Below are positions 31,099 through 40,054 of a stretch of 64,000 nt of DNA, in pieces; the first letter of the stretch is position 1, and each line of letters opens with the position of its first letter. A program made the position numbers and the translations under genes. Under the pieces are notes generated by a model. That model had not been told where the DNA came from. It saw only the letters and a list, made by a program, of their open reading frames with translations, and made no database searches. This stretch comes from Psychrosphaera sp. F3M07 (GTDB lineage Bacteria; Pseudomonadota; Gammaproteobacteria; Enterobacterales; Alteromonadaceae), in assembly GCF_018860345.1 (NCBI RefSeq), contig NZ_JAHKPJ010000016.1, positions 186,001-250,000 on the forward strand, read 5' to 3'.

Positions 31099-31716
31099 TT
31101 AAGCTGTTACTTGCAAACAAGCTTGAGTCACTTTTGACCATTGATTGTCGGCAATCCATTGTGGCGATGCGACCCAAGTACCACCAACCGCAAAACAGTT
31201 ATTTAATGATAAATACTCATCTTTATTTTCTTGATTCACACCACCGGTCGGACAAAAAATAGTATCTGAAAATAATCCTGACATAGCCGAAATAAACTTA
31301 GCGCCACCTGATAAGGAAGCAGGAAACAGTTTCAATTCTTTAAAACCGAATTCACGGGCCAATAATATATCCGCTGTGTTTGCGACACCAGGTAATACCG
31401 GCACGCCACAAGTACTCAATTTTTGCCCTAAGGTAGGTGTTAGTGCTGGCGTCACGATAAAATCAGCACCAGCATTAATCGCGTCATCTAACGACTGAAC
31501 GTCAATAATAGTACCTGCACCAACTATCATGTCTGGGAATTCACTTTTAATCGCAACAAGCGCTTCTAATGACGCCTGAGTTCTTAAAACAACTTCTACT
31601 AAATGAATACCACCATCACGCATTGCTTTTGCAATTTGAACGCCTTGTTCTGCAGTGTCTGCTTGAATAATTGGCAATAAAACCTGTTCACCCATTAACG
31701 AACGGAATGATTTCAT
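31099..31716 (-). CDS. eda: KDPG/KHG aldolase
   Basis: Splits 2-keto-3-deoxy-6-phosphogluconate into pyruvate and glyceraldehyde 3-phosphate, the last step of uronate breakdown. Class I aldolase features: VEVVLRT with the catalytic Glu (about residue 41), IVGAGTI, VLPGVAN and the Schiff-base lysine in ELKLFPA, then FCPTGGV. I use the ATG at 31716 (205 residues), which has AGGT upstream and gives the family's normal N-terminus; the frame extends to a TTG at 31767. It is the last gene of uxaB-uxaA-kdgK-CE8-eda. Confidence 0.93.
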   Translation of the reverse strand: MKSFRSLMGEQVLLPIIQADTAEQGVQIAKAMRDGGIHLVEVVLRTQASLEALVAIKSEFPDMIVGAGTIIDVQSLDDAINAGADFIVTPALTPTLGQKLSTCGVPVLPGVANTADILLAREFGFKELKLFPASLSGGAKFISAMSGLFSDTIFCPTGGVNQENKDEYLSLNNCFAVGGTWVASPQWIADNQWSKVTQACLQVTA

Positions 31717-31804
31717 ATATCTGTACCTGTGATCTATTGTGTTATATGTAGGCTGAGCTAAATTCAAATACTTAGCTCAGTAGTGAGTTATTTCTAATCT
31801 GATT

Positions 31805-32866
31805 TTACATCTTGGTTTTAGCCGCATTTATATTAAATGGTTCAAATTTCTGTCCATTTAAGCTTTCTATTAAAAACTGAGATAAACGACTTAAGTCTTG
31901 ATTTGGTTGCCAAGTATTATCAAACACCCAAGCGGCTAAATCTGGATATTGTTTTGGAATAACATCCGAGGTTTTAAAGTTATCTTCAAGCCAAGAAAAT
32001 TGATTTTCAGAACGGTTACCTTCAAAAAAATATCGCTGACCATACAAATTAGGACGCTCTACCGCTTTATTATTATAGCGTTTTCTAAATATTGGTTTAT
32101 CTGCCATGTTGTTAGAAAAGCTGGAGTTTAATAAATAAAACTGTGCATCATAATGATGTCGTGCAAGCCAGAATCCTTTGATACCGTCAAACTCACTTTC
32201 GCTGACCACAAGCTTATAATCCGAATTTAACTCGCCGTCATGCCAAATAGTGGCTGAACGTTTTTGATTATAAAATTTGGAATTTTCTATTAACGCTGTA
32301 CCGCGAGGACAAACAAAATCAGTGTGCCCTTCAAAGTAACAATGGGAGTGGTAATAACGGCCATTTTTGTTCCAAAGGCTAAGTGTATCGGCCCCACCAG
32401 TAATTATATTGCAATTATGAGTGATGATCCTATCGCTAAGCTCAAACCCCCTTACTGCAAACTGATGTTCATGATCGCCAGTTAACAAACCATACTCGTT
32501 AACAATAGACAGGTTCACTAAGGCGATATCGGTTCCATTAATATTAACCGCAGCCGCCCCCCAATCCGATGGATGTGTCTTGCGCCAGTCAGACCGTAAG
32601 ATTGACGTTTTAATAATGGTATTCTTAGACGATTCCCCCACTAACGCAATATTGTTTCGGGTAATAAACAACCGCTCTTCATAAACACCAGGTTTTATAA
32701 AAATAACGGCATTTAATGCTTCAACACTGGCATCTATCGCACTTTGAATATTTGTATATTGTTGATGCTTACCAACAATATAGAGTTTGGTTTGTTGTTC
32801 ATTAAATGCAGCTTCAGCGATAAAACTAAACACAACCCCTAAAAAGATAATAATGACTCGATTCAT
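31805..32866 (-). CDS. Pectinesterase-family protein (CE8)
   Basis: Secreted beta-helix protein of the pectin methylesterase family, 353 residues, with a signal peptide (MNRVIIIFLGVVFSFIAEA). Family marks: AVIFIKPGVYEERL (about 53-66), a Gln in QFAVRG (135), ADTLSL with Asp160, YFEGHTDFVCPRG with Asp183, and LARHH with Arg236 matching the LGRPW motif. The canonical QD pair is AD here (Ala159), so an oxyanion-hole glutamine is missing, which could weaken or alter catalysis. It sits 10 bases after kdgK inside an otherwise cytosolic catabolic operon. A pectin or rhamnogalacturonan esterase role is inferred. Confidence 0.82.
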   Translation of the reverse strand: MNRVIIIFLGVVFSFIAEAAFNEQQTKLYIVGKHQQYTNIQSAIDASVEALNAVIFIKPGVYEERLFITRNNIALVGESSKNTIIKTSILRSDWRKTHPSDWGAAAVNINGTDIALVNLSIVNEYGLLTGDHEHQFAVRGFELSDRIITHNCNIITGGADTLSLWNKNGRYYHSHCYFEGHTDFVCPRGTALIENSKFYNQKRSATIWHDGELNSDYKLVVSESEFDGIKGFWLARHHYDAQFYLLNSSFSNNMADKPIFRKRYNNKAVERPNLYGQRYFFEGNRSENQFSWLEDNFKTSDVIPKQYPDLAAWVFDNTWQPNQDLSRLSQFLIESLNGQKFEPFNINAAKTKM

Positions 32867-32876
32867 ATCAAAGGCT

Positions 32877-33806
32877 CTATAAATTTAATAGGTCAATATT
32901 TACAGGCACTATTGCACCCTTCTGTTGGATAACTTGACCTGCAAGTGCATTGCCTAATTCAGCGCAATGTTTAGCTGGTTTATTATTAAACCATCCAGCT
33001 AAAAACCCAGCATTAAATGAATCACCAGCGGCGGTTGTATCAATGACGGTTGTTACGGGAGTAGTCGATATATGAGTTGTCACACCACGATGCGTATAAT
33101 AACAACCATTGGCACCGTCTTTTAGCACCAAATGGTTAATATCATGTTGCAATAATCTTGTACGGCAAGCATCTAAATTTTTGTCACCCCATAATAATTC
33201 TTCATCATCAAAGGTGATTAACGCCAGGTCGGCGATGTCATACATCAAATTGTAAAATAACTGTGTTGTGTCCTTATTGTTCCATAACTTAGGACGATAA
33301 TTACCATCAAAAATGATTTGGACACCCTGCTGTTTAAGTACTTTTAACCGTTCGATAAGTTTATACTTGTCTTCGTCGGGCAAAATCGCCAATGATATAC
33401 CTGACAAAAAAATGCCATCGTAATCAGACATAGATGTATAAGCAGCACTAAACTTGTCATGTTGTAATAAGTACTTAGCTGCAGAATCGTCTCGCCAATA
33501 TTGGAAAGTACGCTCTCCCCTTTCATCATTTTCAATCATGTATAAACCAACCTGACGGTCAGGGTCTATCAAGACTAAAGAGGTATCAACTCCAGCCTGC
33601 TGCCAACGGTTAATTATGGCAGTACTTAATGGGTCATTCCCCATCACTGTGACAAAACTAACCATACCGTCTTCAGGTAATAAGGTTTTTAAATATATAG
33701 CGGTATTTAGTGTGTCGCCACCAAAACTTTGTTGCATGGTGCCGAGCACACGGCCAGATATTTCAGCCATGCACTCGCCTATAATGGCAAGTTTAAACTC
33801 GCTCAT
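32877..33806 (-). CDS. kdgK: 2-keto-3-deoxygluconate kinase
   Basis: PfkB/ribokinase-family enzyme that phosphorylates KDG to KDPG. It resembles E. coli KdgK along its length (IGECMAEISG, FGGDTLNTAIYL, GERTFQYWRDDSAAKY, FDGNYRPKLW). The anion-hole/catalytic motif is DTTAAGDSFNAGFLAG. The start is the ATG at 33806, which shares one base with the uxaA stop (TAATG) and has AGGAG upstream; this gives 309 residues, the E. coli length. The overlap suggests translational coupling with uxaA. Confidence 0.95.
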   Translation of the reverse strand: MSEFKLAIIGECMAEISGRVLGTMQQSFGGDTLNTAIYLKTLLPEDGMVSFVTVMGNDPLSTAIINRWQQAGVDTSLVLIDPDRQVGLYMIENDERGERTFQYWRDDSAAKYLLQHDKFSAAYTSMSDYDGIFLSGISLAILPDEDKYKLIERLKVLKQQGVQIIFDGNYRPKLWNNKDTTQLFYNLMYDIADLALITFDDEELLWGDKNLDACRTRLLQHDINHLVLKDGANGCYYTHRGVTTHISTTPVTTVIDTTAAGDSFNAGFLAGWFNNKPAKHCAELGNALAGQVIQQKGAIVPVNIDLLNL

Positions 33807-35296
33807 TATAAGGTTACTCCTTTTTTCCAAATTGCTACTTCACGGAATTCATTTATTTCATTTTTCACCGGCTCGCCATTACAAGAACGCACTAATAAAT
33901 CAATAAACTCAGCTAACAACTCTTCCATACTGGTATCTGTTACTAAACGGCCTGCATCAAAATCTATCCAATGGCGTTTTTTAGTGGCCATTTCACTGTT
34001 GGTGGCTATTTTAAGTGTCGGCACAAAACCACCATAAGGCGTACCTCGGCCAGTAGTGAACAACACCATATGACAACCACTAGCAGCTAATGCACTTGTT
34101 GCGATCGCATCATTACCAGGCGCATTTAATAAATTAAGCCCTGGAGTTGTCATGATCTCGCCATATTCTAAAACAGCCTGAACTGGGCTTAATCCCGCTT
34201 TTTGCGTACACCCCAAAGACTTATCTTCAAGGGTACTGATACCACCATTTTTATTACCCGGTGACGGATTTTCATAAATAGGTTGATTATGATCTTTGTA
34301 ATAACGTTTAAAGCCGTTAACCATACCGACTAAGTCATTAAAGGTTTCTTCATCTTTACAGCGAGACATTAAAATGGTTTCAGCACCAAACATTTCCGGC
34401 ACTTCGGTTAACACTGTTGTACCACCACGACTGATCAAAAAGTCAGAAAACTGTCCCAATAACGGATTTGCGGTAATACCTGACAAACCATCACTGCCAC
34501 CACACTCCAAGCCGAATTTAACTTCAGACAATCGACCCGGTTGGCGTTTATCTTGGCGCATGGTTTGATAAATCTCTTCCATCAAAGCAACCCCTGCTTC
34601 AACTTCATCTTCGACCATTTGGGTGATCAGAAACTTAATTCGATCGTGGTTATAATCACCCAAACCATCTTCGAATATTACGGCTTGATTATTTTCACAA
34701 CCTAAACCTACAACTAACGCCCCGCCCGCATTGGGATGTTTGGCCATATTTTGAAGCAGCACACGTGTGGTTTCTAAATCATCTCCAAGCTGTGAGCAAC
34801 CAAATTGATGTGGAAATACGTAGACACCATCAATTTCTAACTCTGGATGACGACGCAAGAATTCTTTTACCATATGTTGCGCCATACCATTTACGCACCC
34901 CACAGTAGGGATTAACCACAACTCGTTTCTTATCGCTACATCGCCATTATCTCTGCGGTATAATTGCACTTCCGGCGAATCATCTTGCTGAAACTTAGAC
35001 AGTATATTTTCTGGCAGATAACGATATTCTAATTCGTCGTTTAAATTGGTTTTCACATCATCCGTATGCACCCATTGACCCGCAACAATATCTTTAACCG
35101 CATTGCCAATAGGCGCACCATATTTAATAACAGGTGTACTATTAGCAATATCAACGATAGCGACTTTATGACCTTTATTCACGTCGCTTATAGGCGTGAC
35201 AAAAACATCGCCATCTTGATAAGTTTGGCCTTTAGTCAACGACGCCAAAGCAATTACGACATTATCTGTCGCGTGTAAACGGATAATATGTTTCAT
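33806..35296 (-). CDS. uxaA: Altronate dehydratase
   Basis: Removes water from D-altronate to give KDG in the galacturonate branch. The 496 residues comprise an N-terminal SAF domain (about 1-95, LHATDNVVIAL...GAPIGNAVKDI) and the large catalytic domain. That domain carries GCVNGMAQHMV (about 133-143), FPHQFGCSQLGDD, LECGGSDGLSGITANP (about 264-279) and the C-terminal TTGRGTPYGG. The start lies 3 bases after uxaB, and its stop overlaps kdgK. Confidence 0.95.
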   Translation of the reverse strand: MKHIIRLHATDNVVIALASLTKGQTYQDGDVFVTPISDVNKGHKVAIVDIANSTPVIKYGAPIGNAVKDIVAGQWVHTDDVKTNLNDELEYRYLPENILSKFQQDDSPEVQLYRRDNGDVAIRNELWLIPTVGCVNGMAQHMVKEFLRRHPELEIDGVYVFPHQFGCSQLGDDLETTRVLLQNMAKHPNAGGALVVGLGCENNQAVIFEDGLGDYNHDRIKFLITQMVEDEVEAGVALMEEIYQTMRQDKRQPGRLSEVKFGLECGGSDGLSGITANPLLGQFSDFLISRGGTTVLTEVPEMFGAETILMSRCKDEETFNDLVGMVNGFKRYYKDHNQPIYENPSPGNKNGGISTLEDKSLGCTQKAGLSPVQAVLEYGEIMTTPGLNLLNAPGNDAIATSALAASGCHMVLFTTGRGTPYGGFVPTLKIATNSEMATKKRHWIDFDAGRLVTDTSMEELLAEFIDLLVRSCNGEPVKNEINEFREVAIWKKGVTL

Positions 35297-35299
35297 TAT

Positions 35300-36757
35300 T
35301 TATGCTTCCAAAGATTGAGTTAAAACGGCACGTACACCTTTTTCTAAAAAGCCGTCAAGGCTGTTTGTTACAGCTTCAGTTAATCCAGCAACTTTATTTA
35401 GATCTTGTTCCCAATGCCAATCGGCGCCTAATATTACATCTACTAATTGATGTGTATTGATTTTACCGGCTTCATGTTGCTGCCATACATCGCTAAACAA
35501 TGTCATCCATTGTTCCGAGTCACTTAGCTCTATAGTTTGACCATCACGAGTTCCACGATACATTAATATTTGTCCTGCAATGGCATGTGCCATAAGCGTA
35601 GGCACTTGCTGTTTGTTTTCAACATATGTTAAAAGTTGCGGTAATATCCGAGTATGGAATTTGGTCATGCTATTTAATGAAATAGAGATCAATAAGTGAT
35701 GAATATATGGATTTTTAAAACGCTTTATAACATCAGATGCAAACTGTTCTAACTCATCTTTCGGCAAGTTTAGAGTAGGTATAATTTCATTAAACATTAG
35801 TTGTTCAACGTATTTTGAGAACAAGGTATCATCCATAGCCTCCCCAACGGCATCAATGCCTGCCATATAAGCTAAAGGGACTAACGCAGTGTGAGCACCA
35901 TTTAAAATAGCAACCTTACGTTGTTTATAAGGATAAATATCGTCAACGACTAAAATGTTTAAACTCGTGTCTTTTAAACATAGAACCTCTTCTAATTGTT
36001 TTGGCCCTTGAATAACAAAGAAGTGAAAGTATTCTGACGTCACCATAAAGTTATCTAAATAACCAAGCTTTGTTTGCAACTCGTCGTGTTCAGTTCGTGG
36101 AAAACCAGTAACAATACGGTCCACTAAGGTTGAGCAAAAGTGATTTGCATCATTTAACCAAGTGATAAATGTAGTATCTAATTGCCACAACTCAGCGTAT
36201 TTAAGTACGATCTCTTTTAGTTTGTCACCGTTATAATCAATCAACTCACATGGAATGATCATTAATCCAGCATCGTTATCACCACCAAAATGAACAAAAC
36301 GTTTATATAACCATTGTGTTAATTTAGCCGGAAATGCTTTTGCAGGTGCATCGGATAATTTATCAGTAGCTATAAACTCAATGCCCGCTTCTGTGGTATT
36401 TGAAAAGATAACTTTTAGCGTTTCGCATTCTGCTAATGCCATGTATTTATCAAACTCTTTGTAAATTGGAATTTCTTCATTTACACATTCAATAACATTA
36501 ACTTGTTCAACAGCCTCACCAGATTCATTAAGCCCGCGAACTAAGGTGGTATATAAACCATCTTGGGTATTTAACAATGGGAGTGCATCGTAATCTATGG
36601 GTCTTATGATGCTAATACCCGCATTTAAATCCGTTTCTTTATTTAAATGGTCTATTTGCCAGTCGATGAAAGCACGTAAAAAGTTGCCTTCACCAAACTG
36701 CATTATCTTTGTAGGATAACGGTTAGATGGAAAGTTTTGTCGATTTAATTGTTTCAT
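35300..36757 (-). CDS. uxaB: Tagaturonate reductase (altronate oxidoreductase)
   Basis: NADH-dependent reduction of tagaturonate to altronate. It is a mannitol-dehydrogenase-superfamily protein of 485 residues. The N-terminal Rossmann part opens with IMQFGEGNFLRAFIDWQID, and VDRIVTGFPR, KVAILNGAHTALVPLAY (about 282-298) and YIHHLLISISLNSMTKF follow. It is the first gene of the uxaB-uxaA-kdgK-CE8-eda operon. A 16-bp perfect palindrome overlaps the -35 of its promoter, so it should be under LacI-type repression. Confidence 0.95.
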   Translation of the reverse strand: MKQLNRQNFPSNRYPTKIMQFGEGNFLRAFIDWQIDHLNKETDLNAGISIIRPIDYDALPLLNTQDGLYTTLVRGLNESGEAVEQVNVIECVNEEIPIYKEFDKYMALAECETLKVIFSNTTEAGIEFIATDKLSDAPAKAFPAKLTQWLYKRFVHFGGDNDAGLMIIPCELIDYNGDKLKEIVLKYAELWQLDTTFITWLNDANHFCSTLVDRIVTGFPRTEHDELQTKLGYLDNFMVTSEYFHFFVIQGPKQLEEVLCLKDTSLNILVVDDIYPYKQRKVAILNGAHTALVPLAYMAGIDAVGEAMDDTLFSKYVEQLMFNEIIPTLNLPKDELEQFASDVIKRFKNPYIHHLLISISLNSMTKFHTRILPQLLTYVENKQQVPTLMAHAIAGQILMYRGTRDGQTIELSDSEQWMTLFSDVWQQHEAGKINTHQLVDVILGADWHWEQDLNKVAGLTEAVTNSLDGFLEKGVRAVLTQSLEA

Positions 36758-36788
36758 ATATCACCATGATTACTACCTGTTTTTTGTA

Positions 36789-36817
36789 ACATTACGACAA
36801 TTTGCCACCGGTGGCAA
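36789..36817 (-). promoter_or_regulatory. Promoter of uxaB operon, -35 covered by operator
   Basis: On the minus strand, TTGCCA (36817-36812), a 17-base spacer and TAATGT (36794-36789) form a plausible sigma-70 promoter. The operator palindrome at 36802-36817 includes the -35 box. Confidence 0.55.
36802..36817. promoter_or_regulatory. LacI-type operator O1 (uxaB side)
   Basis: TTGCCACCGGTGGCAA is a 16-bp perfect palindrome centred on CG, the style of LacI/GalR operators. It recurs at 36835, 50986 and 51240, always upstream of pectin genes. Its centre is 34 bp from O2, about three helical turns, so two dimers would sit on one DNA face. Confidence 0.85.
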
Positions 36818-36827
36818 CATATTTTGT

Positions 36828-36859
36828 TTGACATTTTGCTACCGGTGGCAAAGAATACT
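36828..36859 (+). promoter_or_regulatory. Candidate promoter of kduD operon
   Basis: A perfect -35 TTGACA (36828-36833) is followed by operator O2. A weak -10 lies around GAATACT (36853-36859); the spacer is long (about 19-20), so the exact -10 is uncertain. Confidence 0.4.
36835..36852. promoter_or_regulatory. LacI-type operator O2 (kduD side)
   Basis: TTTGCTACCGGTGGCAAA is an 18-bp palindrome with a single mismatched pair (T against G). It sits between the -35 and -10 regions of the kduD promoter, where a bound repressor would block RNA polymerase. Confidence 0.82.
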
Positions 36860-36932
36860 AATCAATCATTATTCAGTGCGAACTAAATCCATTGTTCACA
36901 CCATAAATATCTAACAGTACTAAAGGTTACAG

Positions 36933-37697
36933 ATGGAAAACTTACTATTTAACTTATCAGGTAAAACGGCGCTTGTCACAGGCGCTAGTCGCGGACTAGG
37001 TCAAAAAATAGCTTTGGGGTTAGCACAAAATGGTGCAAATGTAATTTGCAGTAGCAGTCGTTCAGGTGGTTGCACTCAGACGTTAGACCTTATAAACCAA
37101 ACAGGACAACAGGGATTTGAAATAAGTGCCGACCTTGCCGATAGTAATTCAGTCACTCAACTTGCAGAACAAGCGTTAGCTATCGCCAGTAAAGTTGATA
37201 TTTTAATTAATGTGGGTGGCACAATTTTCAGAAGCCCAGCGGTAGATTACCCATTAGATGAATGGCATAAGGTGATGGCGGTTAATTTGGACGCAAGTTT
37301 TATATTGGCACAAAAGTTAGCGCCAGAAATGATCAAAACAGGCTCAGGTAAGATCGTCAATATCGCTTCTATGCTCTCATACTCTGGTGGCATAACAGTG
37401 CCAGCTTACACAGCTAGTAAACATGCTATCGCAGGCGTTACCAAAGCATTAGCTAATGAATGGGGGTCACACAACATTCAAGTTAATGCAATCGCACCAG
37501 GTTACTTCCGTACCGATAATACCCAAGCATTACAAGATGATCCTATTCGAAACAAAGAAATAGAAAACCGCATTCCTGCTGGACGCTGGGGTAACCCAGA
37601 AGATCTAGTCGGCGCTGCAGTATTTTTATCATCAAAAGCCAGTGATTATGTCAATGGACATATTTTAGCGGTGGATGGCGGTTGGTTAGCTCGCTAA
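36933..37697 (+). CDS. kduD: 2-deoxy-D-gluconate 3-dehydrogenase / DKII reductase KduD
   Basis: Short-chain dehydrogenase that reduces 3-deoxy-D-glycero-2,5-hexodiulosonate to KDG in the unsaturated uronate branch. The 254 residues show the cofactor motif TGASRGLGQKIA (about 17-28), the NVGGT segment and the catalytic S..Y..K (Ser in ASMLSYSGG, YTASKHA). The C-terminal AVDGGWLAR is typical of KduD. It is first in kduD-kduI-dctP-dctQ-dctM and lies behind operator O2. Confidence 0.93.
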   Translation: MENLLFNLSGKTALVTGASRGLGQKIALGLAQNGANVICSSSRSGGCTQTLDLINQTGQQGFEISADLADSNSVTQLAEQALAIASKVDILINVGGTIFRSPAVDYPLDEWHKVMAVNLDASFILAQKLAPEMIKTGSGKIVNIASMLSYSGGITVPAYTASKHAIAGVTKALANEWGSHNIQVNAIAPGYFRTDNTQALQDDPIRNKEIENRIPAGRWGNPEDLVGAAVFLSSKASDYVNGHILAVDGGWLAR

Positions 37698-37740
37698 ACA
37701 TAAAAATAAACACTAACAAAAATAAATATAGGTTTATGTT

Positions 37741-38586
37741 ATGACAAGAACTCATTTTGAAAACCGATACGCTATCGGTCCTAACGAAGTGAAAGGGTTT
37801 GATACCCAACAACTTCGAGATGCATTTTTAGCGGCCACGTTAATGCAAGACGATACCATTAATTGGGTGTATACCCATTATGAACGTTTTATGGTTGGTG
37901 GTGCGGTCCCCGTTAATGAAACACTCACATTAGAAACGTTAGATGCATTAAAAGCAGACACATTTCTATCGCGCCGAGAACTTGGCATTATCAATGTAGG
38001 TGGTGCAGGAGTTGTGACGGCAGATGGGGTAGAGTACCCACTTAACTACAAAGATTCTTTATATTTGGGCAGTGGTAACAAACAAGTAACATTTAGCAGT
38101 GTTGAAAGTACAACACCTGCAAGATTTTACTTAAATTCAGCACCTGCCCATCAATCGTTCGCCAATAAACGAGTACCTTTTGGAGGTGGTAAACAACTGC
38201 AAATGGGCAGTTTAACTACCAGTAATGAACGAGACATTAATCAATCTATGATCAATTCTGTGGTTGAAACCTGCCAGTTACAGATGGGCATTACTTGTTT
38301 AAAAGATGGCAGTGTTTGGAATACGATGCCAGCCCATCAGCATGATAGACGTAACGAAGTTTATTTCTATTTTGAAGTCCCTGAGTCGCAAGCGGTTTGT
38401 CATTTTATGGGGGAACCCACTGAAACCAGACATATCTGGGTGCATAACGAGCAAGCGGTCATTTCGCCACCTTGGTCTATACACTCAGGTTGTGGCACAC
38501 AAAATTACAGCTTTATTTGGGGTATGGCTGGTGAGAATTTAGATTACAGTGATATGGATTTTCACGATCCTAACCAATTACGATAA
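37741..38586 (+). CDS. kduI: 5-keto-4-deoxyuronate isomerase
   Basis: Zinc cupin enzyme converting 4-deoxy-L-threo-5-hexosulose uronate to DKII, the KduD substrate. The 281 residues match the family (E. coli 278). Metal ligands are visible as the two His of PAHQHDRRNEVYFYF with the following Glu, and the His of PPWSIHSGCGT. The N-terminus RYAIGPNEVKGFDTQQLRDAF is also characteristic. It lies 43 bases after kduD, before the TRAP genes. Confidence 0.96.
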   Translation: MTRTHFENRYAIGPNEVKGFDTQQLRDAFLAATLMQDDTINWVYTHYERFMVGGAVPVNETLTLETLDALKADTFLSRRELGIINVGGAGVVTADGVEYPLNYKDSLYLGSGNKQVTFSSVESTTPARFYLNSAPAHQSFANKRVPFGGGKQLQMGSLTTSNERDINQSMINSVVETCQLQMGITCLKDGSVWNTMPAHQHDRRNEVYFYFEVPESQAVCHFMGEPTETRHIWVHNEQAVISPPWSIHSGCGTQNYSFIWGMAGENLDYSDMDFHDPNQLR

Positions 38587-38598
38587 CAAGGTACAAAC

Positions 38599-39561
38599 AT
38601 GCGCATACTAATAATAATCATCGCCATGTTCACTTTAGCCAGCTGCGGTGAAAAACAGGGTAAAACACGTTTAACCTTAGGGCATACATTAGATACACGA
38701 CACGTTGTGCATCTAGCTATGGTCCATATGGGAGAGAGACTTGACCATTATTCCAACGGAAAAATGGAACTGGTTATCTACCCAGGTGGGCAATTAGGCT
38801 CAGAAAGAGAAATGATTGAATTACTGCAAATTGGCAGTTTATCGATGACAAAAGTATCGGTCAGTCCATTAGAAGGGTTTGTACCGGAAATGAAGTTGTT
38901 TAGCATTCCATATCTTATTCGTGACCGTGAGCACTTCTGGAAAATTTTAGAAGGTGAAATTGGCCAATCTCTTTTAGATAAAACCGCCGTTGCTAAGTTA
39001 AAAGGTATGGGCTATTACGATGCCGGTAGCCGAAGCTTTTATACTTCTGACGCTCCAATAAACACACCAGAAGACTTAATTGGTAAGAAGATCCGTGTAT
39101 TAAATAGCCCTACGGCAATGGACATGGTTAAAGCCTTAGGCGGCGCTGCAGCACCAATTGCGTGGGGAGAATTATACGCGGCCTTACAACAAGGTGTCGT
39201 TGACGGCGCCGAGAACAACCCGCCGAGTTACTATTTATCCCGTCATTATGAAATAGCCCGTTATTACAGCTTAGATGAACATACTTTTGTGCCCGACATC
39301 ATTTTGGCTAGCTTACCGGTTTGGGACTCGTTAGATAAACAACAACAAGATTGGTTATCACAAGCCATGGCGGACTCCGTGGTTTATCAAAAGTCATTAT
39401 GGCAAAAAGCCTCAGATGATGCGTTGGCTGCAGTGATCAAAGAGGGCGTTAAAGTCACCTACCCTGACAAAGCTGCATTCCAAAAACAAGTTGCACCGTT
39501 TCATGCAACTTTCGACAACAGCCCTGTTGCAGAACAGATCAAAAAAATAAAATCAATGTAA
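38599..39561 (+). CDS. dctP: TRAP transporter solute-binding lipoprotein (DctP)
   Basis: Periplasmic receptor of a TRAP transporter, 320 residues, DctP family. Seen: LGHTLDTRHVVHLAMVHMGERL, YPGGQLGSEREMIELLQIGSL, KIRVLNSPTAMDMVKALGGAA with the substrate-carboxylate Arg, and WGELYAALQQGVVDGAENNPPS (about 195-216). The N-terminus ends in the lipobox LASC (Cys16), so it should be membrane-anchored rather than free. Placement after kduI suggests a uronate ligand, perhaps an unsaturated or keto-deoxy uronate or galacturonate. Confidence 0.9.
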   Translation: MRILIIIIAMFTLASCGEKQGKTRLTLGHTLDTRHVVHLAMVHMGERLDHYSNGKMELVIYPGGQLGSEREMIELLQIGSLSMTKVSVSPLEGFVPEMKLFSIPYLIRDREHFWKILEGEIGQSLLDKTAVAKLKGMGYYDAGSRSFYTSDAPINTPEDLIGKKIRVLNSPTAMDMVKALGGAAAPIAWGELYAALQQGVVDGAENNPPSYYLSRHYEIARYYSLDEHTFVPDIILASLPVWDSLDKQQQDWLSQAMADSVVYQKSLWQKASDDALAAVIKEGVKVTYPDKAAFQKQVAPFHATFDNSPVAEQIKKIKSM

Positions 39562-39571
39562 GGCTGGGTTC

Positions 39572-40054
39572 ATGAATTCTCTACTATCAAAAATCAATCA
39601 CGTGCTGGAAAAACTATTAATGTTAATGATGTTAGCCATAGTGGTTACCGTCAGCTGGCAAGTATTTTCACGCTTTATTTTAGGATCCCCAAGTTCATAC
39701 ACAGAAGAATTATCTCGTTACTTACTTATTTGGATTGGCGTTTTAGGTGCCGCTTATGCGTATAAAACAAAAGCCCATTTAGGTTTAGACTTATTTGTCG
39801 AAAAACTGCCTGCTGAATTAAAAAATTACGCTTTGGTCTTAATTGAAATATTGGTGCTCTTATTTGCGACCTTAGTTATGGTCTACGGTGGCCTATCTTT
39901 GATGATATTGACCTTAGAGTTAAAACAAACTTCAGCAGCCCTTGGCTTACAAATGGGTTGGGTCTACTCCGTAATCCCACTGTCAGGCATGCTTATTACT
40001 CTTTTTGCCGCACTTAATATTCGTACCATTTTAACTAACAAGGAGAGCATATAA
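39572..40054 (+). CDS. dctQ: TRAP transporter small permease (DctQ)
   Basis: Small four-helix membrane subunit of the TRAP transporter, 160 residues. Helices lie near 14-35, 48-65, 85-112 and 128-150. The family segment QVFSRFILGSPSSYTEELSRYLLIWIG is seen near residues 30-56. It follows dctP by 10 bases, and its stop shares one base with the dctM start (TAATG), so the two membrane subunits are probably made in a coupled way. Confidence 0.92.
   Translation: MNSLLSKINHVLEKLLMLMMLAIVVTVSWQVFSRFILGSPSSYTEELSRYLLIWIGVLGAAYAYKTKAHLGLDLFVEKLPAELKNYALVLIEILVLLFATLVMVYGGLSLMILTLELKQTSAALGLQMGWVYSVIPLSGMLITLFAALNIRTILTNKESI

Noticed and set aside
31717-31767. Longer aldolase from a TTG at 31767
   Set aside because: The extra residues are not seen in KDPG aldolases, and an ATG with upstream AGGT exists at 31716.
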